A stretch of DNA of 33,080 nucleotides, taken from Parcubacteria group bacterium GW2011_GWA2_47_21. GTDB taxonomy: Bacteria; Patescibacteriota; Minisyncoccia; Phycocordibacterales; DSPV01. Position 1 is the first letter of the stretch; the number at the start of each line of letters is the position of its first letter. The stretch is taken from NCBI GenBank assembly GCA_001000545.1, contig LCOC01000011.1:1-33080 (forward strand), written 5' to 3'. Both the position numbers and the translations under genes were made by a program. This document shows, in pieces, positions 25,906 through 33,080 of the stretch. Below the pieces are notes generated by a model. The model had not been told where the DNA came from. It ran no database searches and saw nothing but the letters and a program-made list of their open reading frames with translations.

Positions 25906-25915
25906 ATAAAAAAAT

Positions 25916-26749
25916 ATGGACTCAAACAATTTTCAGGGTTTTTGGGGCGAGCATAAGCATTATTACGGCAAAGCGGTGCTCTTAGTGGCGACGCTTTTGT
26001 CTTTGTTTTTATTGGCGAAGACCTTGGCGGCTTTTAAGGAATACAGCACTGCCGGCCGCGATTATCCGGCGCAGAATATTATTACTGTAAGTGGTGAGGG
26101 GGAAGTGATGGCGGTGCCCGATGTCGCCGAGGCGACTTTTGACGTTCGCGAGGAGGCGAAGGATGTGCCGGACGCGCAGAAAAAAGTTACCGAGAAAATG
26201 AATGCCATTATTGACGCCCTCAAAGCATTAGGCGTTGCTGAGAAAGACATCAAGACTGTAAATTATAATGTTTATCCAAAATACGAGTATCGAAACGAGA
26301 CGGTCGTCTGTCCGGCTGGTTCTTATTGTCCGCCGGCCCCGGGAAAACAGATTCTTACCGGCTATGAAGTCAGCCACGCCGCGCAGATAAAAATCCGCAA
26401 AGTTTCCGACGCTGGAGCAATTTTATCCAAATTAGGCGCGCTTAAGGTTTCAAACTTAAGCGGTATCAATTTTTCAATTGACGATGAGGAAGCGTTAAAG
26501 GCCGAAGCGCGCCGCTTGGCGATTGCCGATGCCAAAGAAAAAGCCAAAGTGTTGGCGCGCGACCTCGGAGTGCGGCTGGTTAGGATTGTCAGCTTTGGCG
26601 AAGCGGGCGATTATCCGATTTACTACGCCAGAGCAGAGGCCTTCGGCAAAGGCGGCGACATGTCCGCTATGGAGACGCCGACACCGGAGATTCCGGCTGG
26701 TGAGAACAGAATCATCTCTAATATCAGCATTTCCTACGAAATCAGATAA
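25916..26749 (+). CDS. SIMPL (DUF541) domain secreted protein
   Basis: IITVSGEGEVMAVPDVAEATFDVREEAKD...DIKTVNYNVYPKYEYRN...GYEVSHAAQIKIRKVSDAGAILSKLGAL. Confidence 0.92.
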   Translation: MDSNNFQGFWGEHKHYYGKAVLLVATLLSLFLLAKTLAAFKEYSTAGRDYPAQNIITVSGEGEVMAVPDVAEATFDVREEAKDVPDAQKKVTEKMNAIIDALKALGVAEKDIKTVNYNVYPKYEYRNETVVCPAGSYCPPAPGKQILTGYEVSHAAQIKIRKVSDAGAILSKLGALKVSNLSGINFSIDDEEALKAEARRLAIADAKEKAKVLARDLGVRLVRIVSFGEAGDYPIYYARAEAFGKGGDMSAMETPTPEIPAGENRIISNISISYEIR

Positions 26750-26758
26750 GGGTCGCTC

Positions 26759-26850
26759 GGAAGCGCTTTTAAAATGCACGAAAATTTTTTGCTAAAAATT
26801 TTCTCTGTCCGGCGCCGTCGCGCTTTCCAAGGCATTTTAAAAGCGCTTCC
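26759..26850. repeat. Compound inverted-repeat element A (19-bp outer arms)
   Basis: ggaagcgcttttaaaatgc / gcattttaaaagcgcttcc around core acgaaaattttttgctaaaaattttc...ggcgcc. Confidence 0.93.
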
Positions 26851-26889
26851 TCGCTCCAAAATGAAACCCTAAAGAGCTAAATTTTTTCT

Positions 26890-26917
26890 TTGACAATTTT
26901 CGGTTTTTAGGTATTCT
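26890..26917 (+). promoter_or_regulatory. Sigma70-like promoter TTGACA-N16-TATTCT upstream of secE
   Basis: ttgacaattttcggtttttaggtattct. Confidence 0.5.
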
Positions 26918-27032
26918 TATCTTAAGCCCGCCGGGCGGTTTTTTCTAACGCAGAACTATAGAGCATTGGCGCGGAAATAATGCGAAAATCGCGCTCATTC
27001 ACGGCATTCATGTTATATTTTATATTCATCTT

Positions 27033-27215
27033 ATGAAATTATTGGATTACATCAAGGAAACCCGAGTAGAACTGAAACACGTGTCGTGGCCGACGAGGCG
27101 GCAGACGCTTGTTTTTACCGCGGTGGTTATTGTGATTTCAATTTTGACCGCTTTATTTCTGGGCGCCTTTGACTTTTTATTCACGAAGGGCATTGAGAAG
27201 CTAATTTCCAAATAA
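27033..27215 (+). CDS. secE: Preprotein translocase subunit SecE
   Basis: 60 aa, DYIKETRVELKHVSWPTRRQTLVFTAVVIVISILTALFLGAFDFLF; upstream of nusG. Confidence 0.95.
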   Translation: MKLLDYIKETRVELKHVSWPTRRQTLVFTAVVIVISILTALFLGAFDFLFTKGIEKLISK

Positions 27216-27219
27216 TTTT

Positions 27220-27765
27220 ATGGCCAGACAAGATACGGAGAACAAGAGAAATTGGTATGCCATCCACACCTACGCCGGCTACGAAAATGCCGTAGCTAGA
27301 AATTTAAAACAGAGGATTGAGTCGCTCGGCATGGAAAGCAAAATTTTTAATGTGGTTGTGCCGGTAGAGAAAAAGATAAAAGTAAAAGGCGGAAAGAGGG
27401 TAGAGGAAGAGGAAAAGATATACCCGGGCTATGTTTTGGTGGATATGATTGTTGACGATGATTCCTGGTATATTGTTAGAAACACCCCGCGGGTTACCGG
27501 TTTTGTCGGCAGCGGAGTATATCCTGTGCCGCTTGGCGAGAAGGAAATCAGCGAATTGTTCAACCGGATGAACACCGACACGGTGAAGCACGCCATTGAT
27601 CTTGATGTTGAGGACCCCGTCATTATCGCCGACGGACCCTTTAAGGATTTGGAAGGCAAGGTGTCGGAAGTGGACCATAATCGGGGCAAGATTAAGGTGT
27701 TGGTTTCAATGTTCGGTCGGGAAACGCCAGTAGAATTAGATTTTCTTCAGGTTAAAAAAATCTAA
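27220..27765 (+). CDS. nusG: Transcription termination/antitermination protein NusG
   Basis: WYAIHTYAGYENAVARNLKQRIESLG...YPGYVLVDMIVDDDSWYIVRNTPRVTGFVG...GPFKDLEGKVSEVDHNRGKIKVLVSMFGRETPVELDFLQV. Confidence 0.97.
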   Translation: MARQDTENKRNWYAIHTYAGYENAVARNLKQRIESLGMESKIFNVVVPVEKKIKVKGGKRVEEEEKIYPGYVLVDMIVDDDSWYIVRNTPRVTGFVGSGVYPVPLGEKEISELFNRMNTDTVKHAIDLDVEDPVIIADGPFKDLEGKVSEVDHNRGKIKVLVSMFGRETPVELDFLQVKKI

Positions 27766-27785
27766 TTTGAGAAATCCTAAGCACG

Positions 27786-27905
27786 AAACTCTAAATTCTA
27801 AACAAATTCAAATTATTTAAATTCTAAATTAAGAATAATGTTTTGAATTTTGCAAATTTGGATTTGGATATTATTTAGGATTTAGTATTTAAAATTTAGG
27901 ATTTA
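27786..27905. repeat. AT-rich intergenic repeat (ctaaattctaaacaaatt family)
   Basis: ctctaaattctaaacaaattcaaatt ... attatttaggatttagtatttaaaatttaggattt. Confidence 0.7.
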
Positions 27906-27916
27906 ATCATAAAATT

Positions 27917-28342
27917 ATGGCCAAAAAACTCGTTCGCAAATTAAAAGTTACCGTAGCCGGAGGCAAAGCCACGCCAGCGCCGCCTTTGGGTCCGACTTTG
28001 GGTCAGGCCAAGGTTAATATTGGTGAGTTTGTCACTAAATTCAACGCCGCGACCAAGGATATGGCCGGCGATATGGTGCCGGTAGTGATTTCAGTTTATG
28101 AAGACCGGACCTTTGACTTCGTGGTGAAGACCCCGCCGGCTTCCAATTTGATTCTTAAAGTTATCGGCAAAGAGAAAGGTTCGGGCAAGAATGTTTCTAA
28201 TAAAGTCGGCACAATCAAGAAAGACCAAATTCGCGCTATTGCCGAGAGAAAACTTAAAGATTTGAACGCCAACGACTTAGAGGCCGCCTCAAAAATCATT
28301 GAAGGCACGGCGAGAAGTATGGGCGTTGAGATTCGCTCGTAA
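27917..28342 (+). CDS. rplK: 50S ribosomal protein L11
   Basis: [69 protein letters not shown]. Confidence 0.97.
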   Translation: MAKKLVRKLKVTVAGGKATPAPPLGPTLGQAKVNIGEFVTKFNAATKDMAGDMVPVVISVYEDRTFDFVVKTPPASNLILKVIGKEKGSGKNVSNKVGTIKKDQIRAIAERKLKDLNANDLEAASKIIEGTARSMGVEIRS

Positions 28343-28426
28343 CGGCAATTCAAAAACGCGCATAATTTTCTGCTGAAAATTTGCCATACTCGCGCCAGCC
28401 CCGCCGCAATGTTTTTGAATTACCGT
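28342..28426. repeat. Compound inverted-repeat element B (16-bp outer arms)
   Basis: acggcaattcaaaaac / gtttttgaattaccgt around core gcgcataattttctgctgaaaatttg...gcgcc. Confidence 0.85.
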
Positions 28427-28502
28427 CACTCTCTTTTATGTTAAAGCAGATTTGCGATTTTTCTCTTTGTGTAGTAATTTCATAGGCGGAAGTTCCCACC
28501 GT

Positions 28503-28844
28503 ATGAGTGCGAAAATCATCCAGAAAGTTTATGTGGCGGTTGCTTTTGACGGCCGGAAAAGTTGGGAAGCGCGCCGGATAGCTCTAGAGGTCGTTGACCA
28601 ATTGGAAGCCCATTTGCGGCAAGAAGGGTTTGAAGTCCTGAATTTTCAGTCCCAAGGACTGCCTTTTGACCCGCTTGCCTCCGAGGATACTATCGGTTCG
28701 TTCATTGAACTGGCTGATTTGGTGGTGCACTTGGAAGGCGAGCCGTTTGCCGGCCTTGGCGAAATTGCCGCGGTGGCAGTTAAAAGGCACAACGCCGTCA
28801 CAAAATCCATCCGTCATTTTCTGACAGTTAACGCTTTCGCGTGA
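28503..28844 (+). CDS. Hypothetical protein, possibly nucleoside 2-deoxyribosyltransferase-like
   Basis: KVYVAVAFDGRKSWEARRIALEVVDQLEAHLRQEGFEVL...FIELADLVVHLEGEPFAGLGEIAAVA: Rossmann-like layout; family inferred only. Confidence 0.55.
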   Translation: MSAKIIQKVYVAVAFDGRKSWEARRIALEVVDQLEAHLRQEGFEVLNFQSQGLPFDPLASEDTIGSFIELADLVVHLEGEPFAGLGEIAAVAVKRHNAVTKSIRHFLTVNAFA

Positions 28845-28857
28845 GCCATTCTTTTTC

Positions 28858-28890
28858 AAACTCTTCCCTTGGCGGGGAAGAGTTTTTGTT
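28858..28890 (+). terminator. Intrinsic terminator
   Basis: aaactcttccc-ttggcg-gggaagagtttttg. Confidence 0.8.
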
Positions 28891-28892
28891 GC

Positions 28893-29528
28893 CTATACCG
28901 CCGGATGTTTTTCTTTAAGTTCCCGAATTTTGCCGCGCATAATAAGGCGGACCTCGGTTTCTTTTTCTTTGCCGACGCCCTCCACGATGTCTTTTTGATG
29001 GTATTTATGTTTATGAGGGTTGGCGACCGATTCCGTCAATTCCTCAAAAGCGATTTGGCAGACCCGCTCGCCCGGATAAAGCCGAACCACCTGGGCTTCG
29101 GTGTTGTTTCTAACCGGAAGCGCGAGCGTGCCTTCATAGCCGCAATCAACAATGCCGGTTAAATCAAGCGACAGGCCTTTGCGGTTGGTTGAGGAGCGGG
29201 GATAGAGCACGGCCATTAGGTCGTTTGGCACTTTTATTTTTTCCAAAGTTGAAACAATGACATACTCGTGGGGCAGAAGTTCAAAATACTGCCCTTCTTC
29301 AAGCTCCACGACATCAAAATATTGGAGGCCGGGCTTGTTGAAGTGAGTGACGGCAATGGTTTCGCGGCCTTTGGCGGTAAGCCGCCAGGTCTTTGGGATT
29401 AAGAAAGTGAAACCAAGCCGCAAGTCAACGACATGGTCGTGGAGTTGGAAAATGTCTAGGGTTGGGGTGAATGATAAATTGCCTGATTTAATCCTTTCAA
29501 CGATTTGTTTTTTTGTGAGAATGGACAT
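28893..29528 (-). CDS. dcd: dCTP deaminase/dUTPase-family protein
   Basis: FTPTLDIFQLHDHVVDLRLGFTFLIPK...VLYPRSSTNRKGLSLDLTGIVDCGYEGTLALPVRNNTEAQVVRLYPGERVCQIAFEEL. Confidence 0.88.
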   Translation of the reverse strand: MSILTKKQIVERIKSGNLSFTPTLDIFQLHDHVVDLRLGFTFLIPKTWRLTAKGRETIAVTHFNKPGLQYFDVVELEEGQYFELLPHEYVIVSTLEKIKVPNDLMAVLYPRSSTNRKGLSLDLTGIVDCGYEGTLALPVRNNTEAQVVRLYPGERVCQIAFEELTESVANPHKHKYHQKDIVEGVGKEKETEVRLIMRGKIRELKEKHPAV

Positions 29529-29570
29529 TATTTGAAGGAATTAGGAAGTGTGAATGATAAATAGTGGAAA

Positions 29571-30083
29571 TCACTTGTTAAGTTTAACCCGCCGTTCATA
29601 GATTGCGTAAGTGGCGTCATGTTCGTTTTTGTTGTCTTTTGGATGGAATTCGCTTCTGGTTGTTTGCCACTCGCTTTCATCTGTATCGGGAAAAAACGCA
29701 TCGCCTTGGATTTTTGCGTGAATAGTTGTTTTATAAATCCGGTCGGTTTTAGGCAACGCCTCCTTGTAAATCTCCGCTCCGCCGATTATAAAGACCTCGT
29801 TTTTATCTTTAGCAAACCTTCGGAGCGCCTCTTCAAGAGACGAGGCCACTTCGCACCCTTGCGCCGAATAATTTTTTTGTCTGGTAACAACCACATTAAG
29901 GCGGTTGGGAAGGGGCTTGCCTAGCCGCCCCTTTATTGATTCAAAGGTCTTCCGGCCCATAATGACCGTATGATTTTTCGTAAGCGCCGCGAAGCGTTTT
30001 AAATCGTCCGAAAGCCGCCAAGGGATTTGACCCTTGTTTCCCATGACGTTATTTTCTGATGCGGCCACAATGATAGAAATCAT
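29571..30083 (-). CDS. folA: Dihydrofolate reductase
   Basis: MISIIVAASENNVMGNKGQIPWRLSDDLKRFAALTKNHTVIMGRKTFESI...FIIGGAEIYKEALPKTDRIYKT. Confidence 0.96.
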   Translation of the reverse strand: MISIIVAASENNVMGNKGQIPWRLSDDLKRFAALTKNHTVIMGRKTFESIKGRLGKPLPNRLNVVVTRQKNYSAQGCEVASSLEEALRRFAKDKNEVFIIGGAEIYKEALPKTDRIYKTTIHAKIQGDAFFPDTDESEWQTTRSEFHPKDNKNEHDATYAIYERRVKLNK

Positions 30084-30089
30084 AATTAA

Positions 30090-30131
30090 AAATTCTAAAT
30101 CCTAATATCTAAATTCTAAACAAATTAAGAA
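30090..30131. repeat. Left inverted-repeat copy flanking the four-helix-bundle gene
   Basis: aattctaaatcctaatatctaaattctaaacaaattaagaa. Confidence 0.7.
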
Positions 30132-30146
30132 ATAATAAATCACACA

Positions 30147-30512
30147 CTATTTTACTTTCTCAAAAATTGCGCCAAAAATTTTCATTAACTCTATACATTC
30201 CTTCATCAAAACATCACGCTCCGTCATTAATGATTTTTACTCACCACACGCTATAAGATTTAACCAATAAATAGTTTCTTTTGGCTCTTTCCTAGAAATT
30301 CGTATTTTTATTGCAAAATCTTTCTTGCCTAGGGATTCGCTCGCTTCACGATAATTAGCACCAATTGATCCAGAAGAACGCACAAGCTGCTTTGCATCTT
30401 CGTAGTTTGAAATATTTTTCGGTAGCCGCCTAACAAGAATCCTGATATTTTTTGCAAATTCAAGAGTTCGTTCTTCCAGATCGTAGATTTTTCTATTTTG
30501 AACTTCGGTCAT
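30147..30512 (-). pseudogene. Four-helix-bundle (23S rRNA IVS-like) protein gene interrupted by in-frame TAA
   Basis: KIYDLEERTLEFAKNIRILVRRLPKNISNYEDAKQLVRSSGSIGANYREASESLGKKDFAIKIRISRKEPKETIYWLNLIACGE*KSLMTERDVLMKECIELMKIFGAIFEKVK*; stop at 30237-30239. Confidence 0.8.
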
Positions 30513-30553
30513 TAAGATTTGTTTAGGATTTAGAATTTAGCGCTTAGGATTTT
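30512..30553. repeat. Right inverted-repeat copy flanking the four-helix-bundle gene
   Basis: ttaagatttgtttaggatttagaatttagcgcttaggatttt; reverse complement resembles 30090-30131. Confidence 0.7.
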
Positions 30554-31388
30554 ATAGTACTATTTTAATTCCTTTTATCGGTTCCAGCGGTTTATATTGT
30601 TTTTCCAGATTGGCGACGATTTCCTCCACCAGTTTTTTGTCTTTTTTCTCGGCGCGGTCAAATGAATTTTTTGGCAGGGCAAGGCGGAGCGGCTCATGGT
30701 CGTTTTCCCGCTTCATGATTTCCTCGGCGGCGAAGTAATGCGAATCGTAGATGTGGGCGTTTGAAATAGAATGGGAATAAATGCCGGGCCTGACTTTTAA
30801 TTTTTGGGCCAGAATAGAAGCAAGCAGGGCAAAGCCCGGGACGTCTGAAGGCAATCCTAAAATTATGTCATTGGAGCGGATAATGTTGTGAAAATGCAGC
30901 CGCCCGCCGATTATGTTTGCCGTAAAAGTGTAAGGGCAGGGCACATTTTTCTTTTTGAAAAGCGACAAGCCGTCTTGCGCGGGGTCCCATGTGATGACGA
31001 CCCCTTGTCTGGACGACGGCTCTTTTTGGAGAAGTTCTATGAGAAGGCCGAGCTGGTCGCGGCCGAAGTGCTTGCGCCACCTATAGCCGTAGGCGACCGT
31101 TACGACATCCTGCGGATTAGTGAAATCGTCCCAGATTTTTGTAAAAGAGCGAAGCATTTCTTCCGGCTTCCTTGAGCCGGCGATAAACCAAACCTGTTCG
31201 GCCACAAACATCTTTATCGGCGTTTTTCTTAAAGTTAAAATAGGAAAACCGTCTTTTTCCAAATCAATTTGAAAATGGACTCCGGGAAGGGCCTTTGTCT
31301 CGTGCCGAGTGCGTTCCGACACTTCGGTGATGCCTTCAACCATGATTTTTCTGACTAAGGTCTGGTATATTTCGTCAAATTTGGTCAT
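30552..31388 (-). CDS. thyA: Thymidylate synthase
   Basis: TYGYRW-like VAYGYRWRKHFGRDQLGLLIELLQKEPSSRQGVVITWDPAQD, CPYTFTANIIGGRLHFHNIIRSNDIILGLPSDVPGFALLASILAQKL. Confidence 0.9.
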   Translation of the reverse strand: MTKFDEIYQTLVRKIMVEGITEVSERTRHETKALPGVHFQIDLEKDGFPILTLRKTPIKMFVAEQVWFIAGSRKPEEMLRSFTKIWDDFTNPQDVVTVAYGYRWRKHFGRDQLGLLIELLQKEPSSRQGVVITWDPAQDGLSLFKKKNVPCPYTFTANIIGGRLHFHNIIRSNDIILGLPSDVPGFALLASILAQKLKVRPGIYSHSISNAHIYDSHYFAAEEIMKRENDHEPLRLALPKNSFDRAEKKDKKLVEEIVANLEKQYKPLEPIKGIKIVL

Positions 31389-31430
31389 TGTGCCGGCATT
31401 ATATCCCTCATTGTGTATAATAGCCAAATG
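31386..31430. promoter_or_regulatory. Divergent promoter pair between thyA and the deaminase gene
   Basis: attata 31398-31403 (minus -10) and TATAAT 31416-31421 (plus -10), 6-9 nt from the two start codons. Confidence 0.65.
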
Positions 31431-31892
31431 GGAAAAATAAATTACCCCTACTTGCCCGAGGGCAGAGAGATTCTTTATGTTCCGGAAAGCAATCCGTTTA
31501 TGGCCGAAGCGAAAAAAGAGAGGAATACAAACTCAACGGAAAATAATCATCCGACGGGAGCGGTCGTGGTGTTTGGAGGCAAAATAATCGGACGCGGAGC
31601 AAATCAGGCGGCGATAAAAAATAAATTCATTCAAAATTTCCACAGAGATTTTTTCTGTATTCGCCGAATGCTCAAAATCAAGACCGGGACGAAGTATTGG
31701 CTTTGTCCCGGTTGCGCCGACTTTCATAATCACGCCGAGGTTTTGGCGGTCGCTGATGCGGTAAAAAACAGGGGAGATATCGCTGGCGCCGATTTGTATC
31801 TTTACGGCCATTGGTGGTGCTGTCGGCTTTGCTGGGATGCGATGGTTTCAGCCGGAATAAAAAATGTTTATCTGCTTCGGGGGAGCGAGTGA
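31428..31892 (+). CDS. Cytidine/deoxycytidylate deaminase family protein (dCMP deaminase-like)
   Basis: HPTGAVVVFGGKIIGRGANQ, HNHAEVLAVADAV, CCRLCWDAMVSAGIKNVYLL. Confidence 0.85.
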   Translation: MGKINYPYLPEGREILYVPESNPFMAEAKKERNTNSTENNHPTGAVVVFGGKIIGRGANQAAIKNKFIQNFHRDFFCIRRMLKIKTGTKYWLCPGCADFHNHAEVLAVADAVKNRGDIAGADLYLYGHWWCCRLCWDAMVSAGIKNVYLLRGSE

Positions 31893-31995
31893 TTATTTAG
31901 CCGGAGTTACTCACAAGATTGATTATTCTCCGAACAACTTTTCTGAAAAAATTAAAACCACCCCCCCCAACAGAGAGATGGCTTCAATTGATTTT

Positions 31996-32202
31996 TTAGT
32001 GCCATCTTCTTGCCAATGTCATAGCTTCAGCAATGAGGCCATTGGTCATGTGAAGTTCAAAAAGTTTTGCTAAATGCGAGCGATCACTCGTCATGTGTTC
32101 TTCGCGGGCCACTTTGTCTCTGATGTGAAATTCCGCTTTGCAATTTAGAACAGGGCAGGGGAACTTGCGTTCGGTGTCTGGAGCTTTGACGAATAAACTC
32201 AT
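31996..32202 (-). CDS. Small Cys/His-containing hypothetical protein
   Basis: FPCPVLNCKAEFHIRDKVAREEHMTSDRSH; strong Shine-Dalgarno aaaatggaggtacattATG. Confidence 0.6.
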   Translation of the reverse strand: MSLFVKAPDTERKFPCPVLNCKAEFHIRDKVAREEHMTSDRSHLAKLFELHMTNGLIAEAMTLARRWH

Positions 32203-32266
32203 AATGTACCTCCATTTTTAGATTATCACTTGAGGAGTGGCTGGAAAACCTGTTTTGAGCAGTCCG

Positions 32267-32848
32267 TTACAAATTACCTTCCGGCAACTTATAACTTTTC
32301 CGTAGCCACCCGTCGTTTTCTATTGAGTCCACAATCATGTAGAGGAGGTCTTTTCCGATTTTGAAGTCGGCCTTGAGGAGAGTGATAAGGTCTTCGCAGT
32401 CGTAGGGGTAGACCCAGACCGATTTCTGAAGTTTCCTGAAACCAATCGAAGCGAGAGTTAGCCGGACTTTATCGCGAAGCCCCTTCCTCTTTTCCGGAAT
32501 GTCAAAAATCAACACCCGCCATTTTTTATCCCAGTGTTTAGGATGGGGAAGGCGGTAGTTGTATGTTTCCAAAGCTCGGAGTTTCGCTTCGCCTTTTGAT
32601 GTCAGTTGTAAAAATCCCCGTTCGTTTCGCTTAAGAAACCCTTGCTCAAGCAGTTTAGCGCGTGATGCATTGATAACTTCCTTTTGCCGCCGGTGCGGTT
32701 TATAACCGAACATTTTTAGCATTTGAAGCGCATTCGGCGCTAGAAGAGCTACGCTTAATACTCCAACTGCCGCAATACTTCGCAGTATTATTTTTTGTAT
32801 CTGCGTTTTCTTGGCCCGCTTTCCTGATGCGTTTTCAAGTATTGCCAT
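32267..32848 (-). CDS. PaaX-like regulator: N-terminal hydrophobic segment, winged helix, C-terminal Cas2-like domain
   Basis: MAILENASGKRAKKTQIQKIILRSIAAVGVLSVALLAPNALQML...WDKKWRVLIFDIPEKRKGLRDKVRLTLASIGFRKLQKSVWVYPYDCEDLITLLK. Confidence 0.8.
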   Translation of the reverse strand: MAILENASGKRAKKTQIQKIILRSIAAVGVLSVALLAPNALQMLKMFGYKPHRRQKEVINASRAKLLEQGFLKRNERGFLQLTSKGEAKLRALETYNYRLPHPKHWDKKWRVLIFDIPEKRKGLRDKVRLTLASIGFRKLQKSVWVYPYDCEDLITLLKADFKIGKDLLYMIVDSIENDGWLRKSYKLPEGNL

Positions 32849-32856
32849 ATATAACC

Positions 32857-32900
32857 AATATACATTATTTTTTAGCGGTCGCCAAATAATAATGTATATT
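32857..32900. promoter_or_regulatory. 13-bp inverted repeat upstream of the PaaX-like gene (candidate operator)
   Basis: aatatacattatt (32857-32869) / aataatgtatatt (32888-32900), perfect complement. Confidence 0.65.
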
Positions 32901-33080
32901 GACAAAATGAATAAGAGATTGACAAGATAAGTTGGTTGGTGGTAGGGTGGTGGGCAGAAAAAAGAGGTGTCACCTGCCTTTGAGTGGTGAGCTAATCCGC
33001 GAGATTGAATGATTGTTCGTAAAACAAGGGAATCAGAAAATGAATACAAAAACATTCGGAATAAACTGGCCGGGGCGTTT

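Noticed and set aside
26922-26945. gcccgccgggcggtttttt as a terminator or attenuator before secE
   Set aside because: The stem is only about 4 bp on inspection; too weak to list as a feature.
32267-32848. Stand-alone Cas2 as evidence of a CRISPR system
   Set aside because: The N-terminal winged-helix architecture fits a PaaX-like regulator; no array, cas1 or effector gene is nearby.
33040-33080. Possible start of a new plus-strand gene (MNTKTFGINWPGRF...)
   Set aside because: Only 41 nt are present before the window edge; too short to support.

Overview
This 33 kb window looks like a chromosomal segment of a Candidate Phyla Radiation bacterium, probably Parcubacteria/Patescibacteria. That assignment is inferred from gene content and repeat style, not from a search. 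It encodes about 30 credible CDSs: a serine recombinase running antisense into two tRNA-Arg genes; RuvX; DedA; PilM/N/O-like genes; RluA; L19; a CofE-like protein; a PduO-type adenosyltransferase; tandem HNH nucleases; a DUF2914-like protein; a DsbA-VKOR pair; a bactofilin-like surface protein; an HlyD-type fusion protein; pterin dehydratase; FolD; a SIMPL protein; SecE-NusG-L11; dCTP deaminase, DHFR, ThyA and a dCMP deaminase-like protein; and a PaaX/Cas2-like regulator. There are seven tRNAs: Arg-CCG, Arg-GCG, Ser-UGA, Arg-UCU, Val-UAC, Leu-GAG and His-GUG. The most interesting region is 17.1-22.1 kb. There an ORF-poor, hairpin-rich island with one or two candidate structured RNAs lies directly upstream of three secreted proteins that share a TGGN...TGxA repeat. 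The third of these has an apparent frameshift. Other notable signals are nuclease-like genes placed 3-11 nt upstream of tRNAs, several palindrome families (one a 47-bp hairpin present twice), an in-frame stop in a four-helix-bundle gene flanked by inverted repeats, and many -10 boxes 6-9 nt from start codons, which suggests leaderless mRNAs. No CRISPR array or rRNA was seen.
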